Shown: in pieces, positions 7,990 to 17,248 of the stretch | How positions within the stretch are numbered: the stretch's first letter is position 1 | How the letters are laid out: the number at the start of each line of letters is the position of its first letter | Source of the DNA: SW132 sp038150125 | GTDB lineage: Bacteria > Bacteroidota > Rhodothermia > Balneolales > Balneolaceae | Direction: 5' to 3' | Assembly: GCF_038150125.1 (NCBI RefSeq) | Contig: NZ_JBBVMF010000023.1 | Coordinates: forward strand, 1 to 64,000 | Length of the DNA stretch: 64,000 bases | Made by a program: the position numbers and the translations under genes | The notes under the pieces: generated by a model | Databases searched by the model: none | What the model was told of the DNA's origin: nothing | Seen by the model: only the letters and a program-made list of their open reading frames with translations

Positions 7990-9789
7990 CTACAAGCTCT
8001 GCATCTCAACCATCTCTTTAAACCTGCCGTTGGTGACCAGGGTCAGGTTATCGTAAGAACCTTCTTCTATTACCCTGCCCTCGTCGAGCACATAGATATA
8101 ATCCGAATTTTTAATGGTGGAGAGCCGGTGAGCGATAATTACCACCGTCATCGATCCTTTCAGGTTGTCTATGCTTTCCTGGATGAAATTTTCGGAATCG
8201 GAGTCCAGTGCACTGGTTGCCTCATCAAGTATGAGCAGATTTGGTTTTTTATAGAGCTCCCTGGCGATAAAGAGGCGCTGACGCTGGCCTCCTGAGAGAC
8301 GAACCCCCCTGTCACCCACGATAGTATTGAATCCTTGCGGCAGCTCCTGAATGAAATCAAGGGCGTACGCTTTTTCAGCCGCTTCCCTCACATTCTGCTG
8401 AACGTCTTCATCATTCTCGTAGTCTCCTTTCCAAAGGCTGATATTATTGGCAACCGTGTCATCAAATACCACTGTTTCCTGGGAGACATACCCAAGTTGG
8501 GAACGCCAAGACCTGCGCTTGATGTCCGAACCGGCGGTGCCATCTACAAAAATTTCACCGGAAGTGGGGCGCAGCATGAGCGTGATCATATCTATCAGCG
8601 TAGACTTTCCCGCACCTGATTCACCGACAAATGCCACTGTCTTATTGACCGGTATTTCCAGGCTGATCTGCCTCAATACATTGCCATCCTCCTGATTATA
8701 TGCGAAGGAGACATTTTTGAACTCTATCTTTTTTGAAAAGTGAGGAACTTCAACATTCCCTTCCGGCTCCTGAACAGATGTAACCGTGTTGAATTCATCA
8801 ATGACCATCTCCAGGGAACCGATATTATCCAGGGTAGACTGCCAGGTCGACTGAATGGTAATCACCTGGCCCATTCCCCTGTAAAATAGTAGCAAAGCCA
8901 CAAAAATAGGTGCAATCGGTGCATCGAATACTGACACTTGAATGATAATAATCATCAGCAAAAAGAGTACGGATACCGGCTCACTTATAGACCTTGTAAA
9001 AGCCGCTGCCAAACCTCTTTTTAGTTTATAGCTGGCAAGTTTCTTAATACTTCCAAAGACACCACTTTTCAGATAGTTCATTTGAGCAGTTGAAACCAAA
9101 TACTTAAAAGCCTGTATTGACTGAACCAGGAACTTGTTCAGGTTACTCTCTTCTGATGCTGCTTTTCTTGACAGGTCTCTTACAAATTCGTTCAGCCATT
9201 TAAACAGAAAGAGTATAATGACTCCAATACCCACAGCCATGAGTGCAAACTGCCATGCCAGCAAAAATGCCACGGCAAAATAGGCGGTTGCCATGATGAT
9301 TTTTGAAAGGAAATTCTTGAATGTACCAAAAGACCTAATAAATTTCGAGATCTGAGAATTGATGATATTGATGAAGTGGCCGGTATTATTTTCACTGTAA
9401 TAACTGTAGTCCATAGTGGTATAGGCTTCAAACATTCTTCCCTTTATCTCTATCATAAGCCTTGATTTCAGGTAGCTCAGATACCCCCCTTCAGAAAACT
9501 TCAGCGCGCCTTTTGCTACAAATACAGCACCGATAAACAGCAATATACCCACCATCGAATCCCCGATTCCAATGACCTCCAGGAATGAAAGCAGGATTTC
9601 GGTCGGCCGGCTCATCTGCCCGCCGCTACTTCCTACATCCGCCGCTTCAATCAACGGCAGAAGCAGCGTGATTCCGAAACCTTCGGCAAATGCCACGGCT
9701 ATCGTCAAAAGGAACACGATGTATACTCTCCTTCCGATGAATTTTTTGTAGACTGAAAAGTAGTAGGATATTGCAGAGAAAACAGACAA
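7990..9789 (-). CDS. ABC-type exporter/flippase, fused membrane and ATPase domains
   Basis: 599 aa half-transporter of the type I exporter fold (MsbA/PglK-like). Residues 1-320 hold about six membrane spans. The ATPase domain carries Walker A GESGAGKS at 389-396, signature LSGGQ at 498-502, Walker B LLILDE at 518-523 and an H-loop in IAHRLST at about 555. It would work as a homodimer in the inner membrane. Placement at the edge of a glycosyltransferase-rich region suggests flipping of a lipid-linked oligosaccharide or export of a lipid/glycan. Lipid, peptide or drug export cannot be excluded from sequence alone. It begins with an ATG at 9789 and lies alone between two long spacers, so it is probably monocistronic. 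Confidence 0.9.
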   Translation of the reverse strand: MSVFSAISYYFSVYKKFIGRRVYIVFLLTIAVAFAEGFGITLLLPLIEAADVGSSGGQMSRPTEILLSFLEVIGIGDSMVGILLFIGAVFVAKGALKFSEGGYLSYLKSRLMIEIKGRMFEAYTTMDYSYYSENNTGHFINIINSQISKFIRSFGTFKNFLSKIIMATAYFAVAFLLAWQFALMAVGIGVIILFLFKWLNEFVRDLSRKAASEESNLNKFLVQSIQAFKYLVSTAQMNYLKSGVFGSIKKLASYKLKRGLAAAFTRSISEPVSVLFLLMIIIIQVSVFDAPIAPIFVALLLFYRGMGQVITIQSTWQSTLDNIGSLEMVIDEFNTVTSVQEPEGNVEVPHFSKKIEFKNVSFAYNQEDGNVLRQISLEIPVNKTVAFVGESGAGKSTLIDMITLMLRPTSGEIFVDGTAGSDIKRRSWRSQLGYVSQETVVFDDTVANNISLWKGDYENDEDVQQNVREAAEKAYALDFIQELPQGFNTIVGDRGVRLSGGQRQRLFIARELYKKPNLLILDEATSALDSDSENFIQESIDNLKGSMTVVIIAHRLSTIKNSDYIYVLDEGRVIEEGSYDNLTLVTNGRFKEMVEMQSL

Positions 9790-10693
9790 GTGCTAACCTC
9801 TTTATAAATTGATCATTTTATTTTTACCGGATTACTTTACAGCCCAAAAACAGGATTCTCTAAAAAGAGTTATAATTCAGATTGCTGCATGGCCTGAGTC
9901 GTGACTGCAAAATAACTAATCCTCAAAATACATATTTATCTATTTCTTATTTATTTATTTCTTTCTAATACGCTTCATACTGAGTGTATTCTTATTAGTT
10001 ATCTTATAATTCTGTATCGTTAAGCCCTGGACCTGGTTAAATTGCAGACTATCCACAAAGCACCTACCCGGTCAAAACACTGTTTATCATCAATTACCGG
10101 ACGCGGTTTCGACTGTCATTCCGTTTTCATGGGCCTCGAAATATAATTTCAGCCTTCCTGACCTATGTCATAATCAGAACACATGCAAACCTGAGTTCAG
10201 TTTTTTGTCATCTTCTAAATACACCAAAAACACCCATCCCTTTCCCTAAAAGTATGCCTTCGAGAGGTTTTGAGATATTTACACAACCCTGGCGAAAATA
10301 CTATAGCCACTCATAATCCCTTAACGGTGCTTCGGGACAGGCTCATGTGATAGAGGGTGAGAAAAAATTCCTAATCCGGTTAATGATTCAGTTCTTTTTT
10401 ACTACGAAACCACAAGGACCTAGAGCTGCACGAAGTTTAATTTATCAATGAAATACCCTTCGTGATTTTCGGGCTTTCGAGACTTCTCCCAAAGTAGGAA
10501 TCCCCTAACAGAGAGTGGCCGATATCACGAATTTTTTATTGATATCGATACGTTTTTAAGAAAAGGTGATGTAATGGAAGTAAATAATTTTAGCAGGATT
10601 CTCTGATTACTGATCATATCGCGAGCAAAGCACGAACAGTCGGAAATATTCTGATTGAAATAGTTTTTCGGGTCTGAATAATAAGCTTGCCTT
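9790..10693. other. Gene-free spacer
   Basis: About 900 bp between the ABC transporter and the next glycosyltransferase. No frame longer than about 60 codons looks coding, and I see no convincing hairpin or repeat. Confidence 0.5.
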
Positions 10694-11581
10694 TTATTCC
10701 CGTACTTTTTGGGGATCTATTACATTCATAAGTATCAGACCGTTCACGAAAAACTGAATTGTCATTTTTATAAAATCGACGTAGAAAACAACTGCCCTGT
10801 CATATGCATTTTTGGCGTAGGATTTCGATCTGAAAAACCTACTCAGGCTTCCCTTCAATGAGCTCAACAAGAATCTTACCTGACTACATTTGAATTTCCT
10901 TCTGATAATGATAGAATTCCAGCAAATATGTCTATAGTGCTTTTTTAAAACTGCCCGCAGATTTTTTCGTGCAGGATGCCTCACTACCACATCTGCCCCA
11001 TACTTCATTGAATAACCCAGTTTCACGCATCGCTGGGAAAATTCCCAGTCTCCACCGGATTTCAGGGAGGTATCGAATCCGTTCACAGACTCGAAAACGT
11101 CTCTCTTTACAAAGTGATTTGCCGTGCAGCTTTTTCCCTCCGGCACCCAGGTTTTCTGCTTAAAAGCGTGGTACTTATCATAGATATATGCATGCTTTCG
11201 GCCATCCTCAGGACGGAAAACTTTAATTTCACCGCCAATGCTGTCGCATTCATTTGATTCAAATAAATCGGATGCATTTTTCAGCCAGTTCTCATCCGGT
11301 ATGCAGTCTGAGTCAGTAAATGCAAGATAATTTCCAGCTGCATCCTTTGCCCCGTGGTTTCTGGCTGTATAGGACCCGGGTTCCGGTTCATATTCAATTC
11401 TCATATTTGCAGGGTAGCTAAAATCGTCAGGCAGTTGTTTATCAGAACCGTTATCCACTACAATGATCTCGAAGGAATCTTTGTTGTAACTCTGTTTGGC
11501 TAAAGCATCAATACAAAACTGAAGCTGATCCCAGTTATTGTAAACCGGTACAATTACACTGAATTTCAATTTATTGTCCAT
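10694..11581 (-). CDS. Glycosyltransferase family 2
   Basis: 295 aa from the ATG at 11,581; a longer frame would need a TTG at 11,620 and adds 13 unconserved residues. The GT-A nucleotide-sugar fold begins at once with KFSVIVPVYNNWDQL. It continues with IIVVDNGSD, the ARNHGAKDAAGNYLAF helix-strand and the metal site TDSDCIPDENW. The acceptor-side residues RDVFESVNGFDTSL and GGDWEFSQR match the usual GT2 ED/D motif region. A single hydrophobic patch near the C-terminus (FFVNGLILMNV) may tether it to the membrane. It probably adds one sugar to the repeat unit; donor and acceptor cannot be inferred. Confidence 0.88.
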   Translation of the reverse strand: MDNKLKFSVIVPVYNNWDQLQFCIDALAKQSYNKDSFEIIVVDNGSDKQLPDDFSYPANMRIEYEPEPGSYTARNHGAKDAAGNYLAFTDSDCIPDENWLKNASDLFESNECDSIGGEIKVFRPEDGRKHAYIYDKYHAFKQKTWVPEGKSCTANHFVKRDVFESVNGFDTSLKSGGDWEFSQRCVKLGYSMKYGADVVVRHPARKNLRAVLKKHYRHICWNSIIIRRKFKCSQVRFLLSSLKGSLSRFFRSKSYAKNAYDRAVVFYVDFIKMTIQFFVNGLILMNVIDPQKVRE

Positions 11582-12259
11582 AGCTATTTGTGGTTTTCTC
11601 ACCCAGGTTTTTTCTTTCAATCATTCTTTAATCGACTTTGAGTACACGTCTCTTTACAAGTCTATTTAAGATTTTTCGCCTAATTAGTCAAGAGTAAAAT
11701 CAGCTTTACTTACACTATTTCTGTTACATATAATAAATCATTAGTTGCATATTTTACGTACGCATATTTTTGTTGGGAACGGAAATCTGATTTCATATCA
11801 GCCGATGACAACTTGCACAGCTACCTGTAAATGCGAATAGAATGACGAATGCGCGCTCCCGACTAAAGGAATAATTTATAATTCGAATAGCCAAGGAGAA
11901 TTTCACCCCAAGGCTACTCGACTATAAGGTTCTACCGAAAACTTTGCGGGGAGGAGCAAAATTCCTGAACGATTGTTTCAGCCCATGTTAAATAGCTTCA
12001 TGAGTTCATTGATTAGCGAGTGGGCGGGGCGAATGTCGCTATAAATTTTTAATATCGACTTAATCGTCACGCTACCCTACCCCACAGCCGAATTGTGATT
12101 ATTCTGCGGTCCCTGTAAAAGCAACACGTCTCGCATTACCATACAACTTTAATCACCGATTTAACGGGCTGAATGGCTTATTATATGAATTGGGTCTGTA
12201 TAGGGAACTATACCAATACGATTATGATACTCACCCACCATGTTCCCTTTAAAACAAAT

Positions 12260-13029
12260 GGGTCTATGTTGATCGGTGTGGGTAATTCATTTTTATGATC
12301 TAATCACAATAGAGTAGAGCTAAAAAAATAATTGAAAAATGCACCATATTAGTCCAGGACACCTTCGGCCTTGAAAGAATTGGCGGTCAAGGGAACCGTA
12401 AGATCTGCGGGGACCTTTTATCATATCGCTTCGCGTTCAAAAGATGAGCGGCGGGGAACCGGTTAACAAGCAATACGCGTTGCGGACCATTGATAAAAGG
12501 TAGCAGAGCTTATGTGACCGCGCCTCCCGACAGCTGTCGGGAGGTTCGTTTTGCATCAAGGCAAAATGAACAGAACTCTTTGTCGATCTGGGTGCGTTAG
12601 TTAAAACTCTGATATAATTCATAGGATACATTACATCACCAAACGTATCATCTCAGACATTGGATTTAATCAATGATCAATTTCAAGCAATCAAATCATA
12701 AGCTTTTCGTGTTTTCCTGATACTTTTGAACGGTCAAAAGTATCCATGCCCAAGGCATCCCTTCGGGGAAACCCACCGGCTAAAGATTTGCTCCGGTGGG
12801 CACATTTGAACACTTTGCGATGTAAAAACGAAGGTCCGCATCGCTTTGTCCTTGTAAATTATATTCGGCCGCTCATTTTTTGAACGCGTAGCGATATGTT
12901 TTTACACCCATCGCATGCGTGTTAAAATGTGCAGACACCACCTGCTCAAATCGGAGGCCGGTTAGGTGAAAAGCCCCAACACATTTTTAATTGATTTATT
13001 AAACAACCCACACAAATCAATATAGAGCC
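12260..13029. mobile_element. 770-bp MITE-like element A with 8-bp target duplication
   Basis: The ends are inverted repeats of about 24 bp. The left end (12,260-12,283) starts GGGTCTATGTTGATC. The right end (13,006-13,029), read on the opposite strand, starts GGCTCTATATTGATT. The element is flanked by a perfect 8-bp direct repeat AAACAAAT (12,252-12,259 and 13,030-13,037), the expected footprint of transposition. Inside, a second inverted pair (about 12,427-12,451 and 12,870-12,895, CGCGTTCAAAA-GATGAGC type) and the GATACTTTTGA hairpin can be seen. No transposase is encoded, so it would need one supplied in trans. Its end sequence matches element B at 14,747. Confidence 0.85.
12719..12744. 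repeat. Perfect GATACTTTTGA inverted repeat
   Basis: Arms GATACTTTTGA and TCAAAAGTATC around ACGG, inside mobile element A. It is the sister of the hairpin at 7645-7670. Confidence 0.55.
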
Positions 13030-13067
13030 AAACAAATTCTAAAAGGCCGAAATTTAATTAAGTTCCG

Positions 13068-14222
13068 TCAAACATCTTCAAAAACCTGATGTATTCTCTC
13101 TTCCATTTTTTTGGATGAAAACGATTCAACGATGGTCTTTCTGGCAGCTTTACCCAGCGCCAATCTTAACTCTTCACTCTCAATTGCTCTCTTCAAATTT
13201 ATTCGCAGGTCTTCATTGTCTTTTTCCTCTGCAAGCAATCCATTTTTACCATGATCGATCACGTGGGGAATGCCGGCGTGGCGTGTCGACACTACGGCTT
13301 TTTCCATACTCATCGCTTCAAGAATTGTTACGGGAGTACCCTCCATATCGCCGCTCTCAGCAACCCGGCTGTTTAAAACAAAAATATCTGATTTACTTAT
13401 CAGTTCCTTAACTTTTTCATGAGAAACCGCTCCATACATATGAATCCTGTCTTCGAGGGAATACTCCTTCACAAGTTCCCGGCACTGTGCAAACTGCTTG
13501 CCGTCACCGGCTATGTGAAGCTCAATATCAGGGTATTCCAGTGACAGCTTTTTAAATACCCTGATCAGGTCCGGCACACCTTTCTTTGCCGCTATTCTTC
13601 CTGCATGAAGTATGCTGACCTTACCTGATTCCGGCCCGGTCCCGTCAGAGCTAAATTTGTTTGAATCCACGGAACAGGGGATGACATGCACTTTATTCAG
13701 CCACTCATCCAGATTCAGGGTATCGATCATGTGCCTGCTAACCACAATAATCTTCGAGGCATAGTCAAAAAGAGCCGGCAATTTCTCTCTGTACTCTTTA
13801 TCTCTGAGCAAAGTGGATGCATCATAACCATGAAAAGTAACCACCAGGGGGATATTGTGTTTTTTTGCAATTCCCAGAATCTCTAAAGCCCTGGGCCCGA
13901 AATGAGCATGAATGGCTTTAATGTTCTTCTTTTTAAGTAGCGACCTCAGTTCAAACAGGGTGCGGGTATTGAAATAGAGGTTCGTATCATAGTATTTCCT
14001 CGCCAGTTTGGAAACCACCTTATCCGCGAAAAGGTGTGGCTGATCAATTTTTGTTCTTTCAAAGCTATCTGCATTGAACTTGTGCGGATTCTCAAATTTT
14101 TTCGCCATCAGGTGGACATTACAGTGTTTTGCCAGAACCTTCACCTGCTCATACATAAATGTCTGGCTTAAGAGGAAAAGGATATCATTATAGACAATTA
14201 CAGTCTCTTCTGGCAGGCCCAT
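13068..14222 (-). CDS. Glycosyltransferase family 4 (WcaL/colanic-acid type)
   Basis: 384 aa GT-B retaining glycosyltransferase. The N-terminal acceptor domain includes IKAIHAHFGP and VVTFHGYDAS, typical of the WcaL/AmsK group. The C-terminal Glycos_transf_1 domain starts at SILHAGRIAAKKG, continues with IHMYGAVSHEKV and SRVAESGDMEGTPV, and has the donor-binding EAM motif in TILEAMSMEKAVVSTRHAG. The length and both domains look complete. It is cytoplasmic and adds a sugar from an NDP-sugar to the growing glycan. The gene is read leftwards; the stop lies 38 bp to the right of mobile element A, so that insertion is just downstream of the gene and leaves it intact. Confidence 0.92.
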   Translation of the reverse strand: MGLPEETVIVYNDILFLLSQTFMYEQVKVLAKHCNVHLMAKKFENPHKFNADSFERTKIDQPHLFADKVVSKLARKYYDTNLYFNTRTLFELRSLLKKKNIKAIHAHFGPRALEILGIAKKHNIPLVVTFHGYDASTLLRDKEYREKLPALFDYASKIIVVSRHMIDTLNLDEWLNKVHVIPCSVDSNKFSSDGTGPESGKVSILHAGRIAAKKGVPDLIRVFKKLSLEYPDIELHIAGDGKQFAQCRELVKEYSLEDRIHMYGAVSHEKVKELISKSDIFVLNSRVAESGDMEGTPVTILEAMSMEKAVVSTRHAGIPHVIDHGKNGLLAEEKDNEDLRINLKRAIESEELRLALGKAARKTIVESFSSKKMEERIHQVFEDV

Positions 14223-14746
14223 TGTACAATTGTTTTAATTTGAGAAATCCATGTTAACCCCGTTTTCTCACCAATGCCGAATCCACGCGGAACTCAGCAG
14301 GAAGACGGCAATATGTCGGCAGAAAGCCCGATGGGCGACAAACTTCAGATCAAGCCATTTTATCTGTCCGGTAAACAAAGCTGAAATTATTAATTTAATA
14401 ATATGGGGATATCCTCGCCAAGAGTGCTCTGGAACACTCTGTTATTCAACTGAACCCTTACCTGCCGATTATACCCTCCGAACGAAAAACCATTTTCACG
14501 GTTTTCAATAAGCTCAATGTGAGATAGCAGGATTAAATACTCTGATGAATATTTTTGGTTTTCACATCACCCGTACTAATCCTGTTTCATTATAAAAAAA
14601 TAGATTGATCCTTTACAGTTAAACATATCCAATTTTTAACCGTTTATTTAAAATTTTAGCCGGTTTTCATACTGCTTTGATTGCGGAAAAAACATACATT
14701 TTAAAATAAGAACCAATCAGACGTTTCGATGAATCAAATTTATTCG

Positions 14747-15272
14747 GGCTCTATGTTGATCGGTGTGGGTATGGGGTGGAATTTTATTACGAGTTATAGT
14801 TGAAGGCTATTTTCTTGTCAATAATTTTGTAAGGTTTAAATGAGATAGATACTCCTGATATCAGCTTTTGAACCAGACCCTGAAAGGGTCAAATATTTCA
14901 GCCTGGGGCATCGCCCCAGGTTGGAGATTCGGGTCAATCATTCCCCGAGGCAACAGATGTCATCAACGCTACATACCTTCTCGAGGGGTGGTGATCGTAA
15001 ATCGATTAGTGGCAGTAGGGCGTTGATACGGCCTGAATAACAACCATCGGAATGGGATATATGCTGTAATTAGATGAAGGGCCGATGGTTTTTCAAGACG
15101 TGCCCGTTTACCTGGGGCGGTGCCCCCAGGCTGTGTTCTATGCCCCTTTTGGCCAAGCCATCCTTCGGGGCAGGGTCGTATTGTTGACTTCAAAATACCA
15201 GTGTAGATTGGGATTGTATTTTACAAGAATAAAAGGATATTTATTTTCATTCACACCGATCAACATAGAGCC
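14747..15272. mobile_element. 526-bp MITE-like element B with 8-bp target duplication
   Basis: Terminal inverted repeats of at least 21 bp start GGCTCTATGTTGATC at both ends (14,747 rightward, 15,272 leftward). A perfect 8-bp duplication TTTATTCG flanks them (14,739-14,746 and 15,273-15,280). The interior has no gene. It contains two oppositely placed CCTGGGGC..GCCCCAGG hairpins (about 14,901-14,919 and 15,112-15,131) and a GACCCTGAAAGGGTC hairpin (about 14,876-14,890). The ends match element A, so both were probably moved by the same, absent, transposase. An 8-bp duplication is known for several IS groups, such as IS1595 and IS6, and does not by itself fix the family. Confidence 0.88.
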
Positions 15273-15523
15273 TTTATTCGATTAGATAGATCCAATATTC
15301 TTAATATTAACAACTTAGTTTATTAGATTTGTCCAACCGCTTAAAAAGTGCTTAGTGATGCTGCCTGTCTGCACACTGTTTCTGCGGGCTCACTGCCTGG
15401 TTAGTGACAATAGAGAGTTCCATTTTAGTGAAATTATTTCACAGAGCATTGCATCCACCCCATCTTCTGTTCTGAGATGAAGCAGATGTATTTATTTTTA
15501 ACCTGAAGAAAACGGATTTTGTT

Positions 15524-16363
15524 ATGGTACGTAAGGAAGGTTTGGTCAGCGTTATTATACCGTGCTACAACCACGGAGAGTTTCTTGAAGAGGCCATTGA
15601 CAGTATTTTATCTCAAACGTACCGGGACTTTGAAATAATTGTAGTAGATGACGGATCGGATAATGCAACAACGCTGGCCCTTTTGAAGAATCTTCAGAAA
15701 CCTAAAACCACCGTCTACAGAAAAAAAAATGGCGGAGCATCTTCAGCAAGAAATTACGGAATAGAAAAAAGCTCCGGCAACTACATTCTGACCCTCGATT
15801 CAGACGACAGGTTTGCGCCCTCCTTTCTGGAAAAAGCGGTCGCTATCCTGAATCAAAATCCAAAGGCAGGAATGGTTACCTCCTGGGTCAAGCGGTTCAG
15901 TGAAACAGAGACTTCATACGCCCGGCTGGAAGGGGGAGGAATCGAAGATTTTATCATCCGAAACCATGCAAGTGCATCCCTTCTTTTCAGGCACAGTTGC
16001 TGGCTGGATGCAGGAGGCTACGATGAAGAGATACCCGGTTATGAAGATTGGGACTTTTTTATCGGTGTTACCAAGTGCGGGTGGAGAGTAGAATCGATAC
16101 CTGAATATCTGTTTTACTACCGGTTATTGGAGGGGTCCAACTATGATCAGCATTTAAAAATCAGTCCGGACATCATAAAATACATGGCAAAAAAACATAA
16201 GAAAGTGTTTCAGGAGTACGTAGTGGAAGTGCTTTACAATAAAGAGCTTGTACTGAACGAATTCAGAAATTCGCTCAACACATACAAATCTTCCGCTTCC
16301 CTGAAAATCGGAAACCTTATTCTGATGCCCTACAGAACCCTGAGAAATTTCAGGAAAAATTAG
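15524..16363 (+). CDS. Glycosyltransferase family 2
   Basis: 279 aa. Standard GT-A core: LVSVIIPCYNHGEFLEEAI, FEIIVVDDGSD, the GGASSARNYGIE segment and the metal site TLDSDDRFAPSF near residue 90. Further on, DAGGYDEEIPGYEDWDFFI provides the ED motif of the acceptor site. It ends in a short basic tail without membrane spans. It is the only plus-strand gene in the first 18 kb and is flanked by repeat-rich spacers, so it likely has its own promoter. The family is certain, while the sugar specificity is not. Confidence 0.9.
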   Translation: MVRKEGLVSVIIPCYNHGEFLEEAIDSILSQTYRDFEIIVVDDGSDNATTLALLKNLQKPKTTVYRKKNGGASSARNYGIEKSSGNYILTLDSDDRFAPSFLEKAVAILNQNPKAGMVTSWVKRFSETETSYARLEGGGIEDFIIRNHASASLLFRHSCWLDAGGYDEEIPGYEDWDFFIGVTKCGWRVESIPEYLFYYRLLEGSNYDQHLKISPDIIKYMAKKHKKVFQEYVVEVLYNKELVLNEFRNSLNTYKSSASLKIGNLILMPYRTLRNFRKN

Positions 16364-16406
16364 CGCTACTAAAATTGCCCTTATTTTTTTGACGCTTATC
16401 TCAAGT

Positions 16407-16701
16407 TCCGCAATATGGCGATGGTTTGGCTACAGAATACGTTTCATTTAAACGTGACGGAAACAGTCTATTTCAAAACTTTTTATATACAGCCATTGGT
16501 TTCGCCGGTCATTCTTCGGTCACTATTTTATAAGACATCAGATCGTATATAAAATGAGTGGCGTGCACCTTTTCATGGGGATAAACCAGCCCCGTTTCGG
16601 GACGGCATATCTGTAGCTTCCCGGGAATGCGCAGCATTTCCGGGGGTGTAATGACGCCTCATTAAAAAGAAGCGCCATAGGTGCGGCATAAATTGAACTC
16701 T
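16407..16701. repeat. 295-bp direct repeat, copy 1
   Basis: Begins TCCGCAATATGGCGATGG and ends near GAACTCTG. It contains CAGCCCCGTTTCGGGACGG and CCCGGGAATGC..GCATTTCCGGGG hairpins and GCGCCATAGGTGCGGC. Copy 2 starts 378 bp downstream with roughly 90-95% identity by eye. Confidence 0.75.
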
Positions 16702-16784
16702 GTATTCAATATCAAACTTAAAATCAAAACAGATAGTCCCGCTCAAATTCAATATCTCTCAAGAGATCAAAGATTAACCCAGGC

Positions 16785-17080
16785 TCCGCAATATGGCGAT
16801 GGTTTGGCTACAGAATACGTTTCATTCAAACGTGACAGAAAGAGTCCATGTCATAACTTTTCATATACAGCCATTGGATTCGCTGGTCATTCTTCGGTCA
16901 CTATTTTATAAACCATCAGATCGTATATAAAATGAGTGGCGTGCACCTTTTCATGGGGATAAACCAGCCCCGTTTCGGGGCGGCATGTCCGTAGCCCCCC
17001 GGGAATGCGCAGCATTTCCGGGGGGTATAAGGATGCCTTAAAAAAAGAAGCGCCGTAGGTGCGGCATCTTCCGAACTCTG
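16785..17080. repeat. 295-bp direct repeat, copy 2
   Basis: Second copy of the unit at 16,407, separated from it by about 83 bp. Neither copy has a credible open frame. The hairpin arms (CCCGGGAATGC / GCATTTCC) are kept in both. Confidence 0.75.
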
Positions 17081-17248
17081 AAATCCATCACAGGCATTTC
17101 GCATCTGCCGCGCTCAAATATGTCATGCTCGCTTTTTACCCCCCCTGGCCAACACTCGCAGTAAAAGGGTTAAGGATAGCGAAGTACGAAAAATTTCTTA
17201 CTGCATATTTCAGTAACCCAATCTCTGATCAACATTATAAACCCGTTA

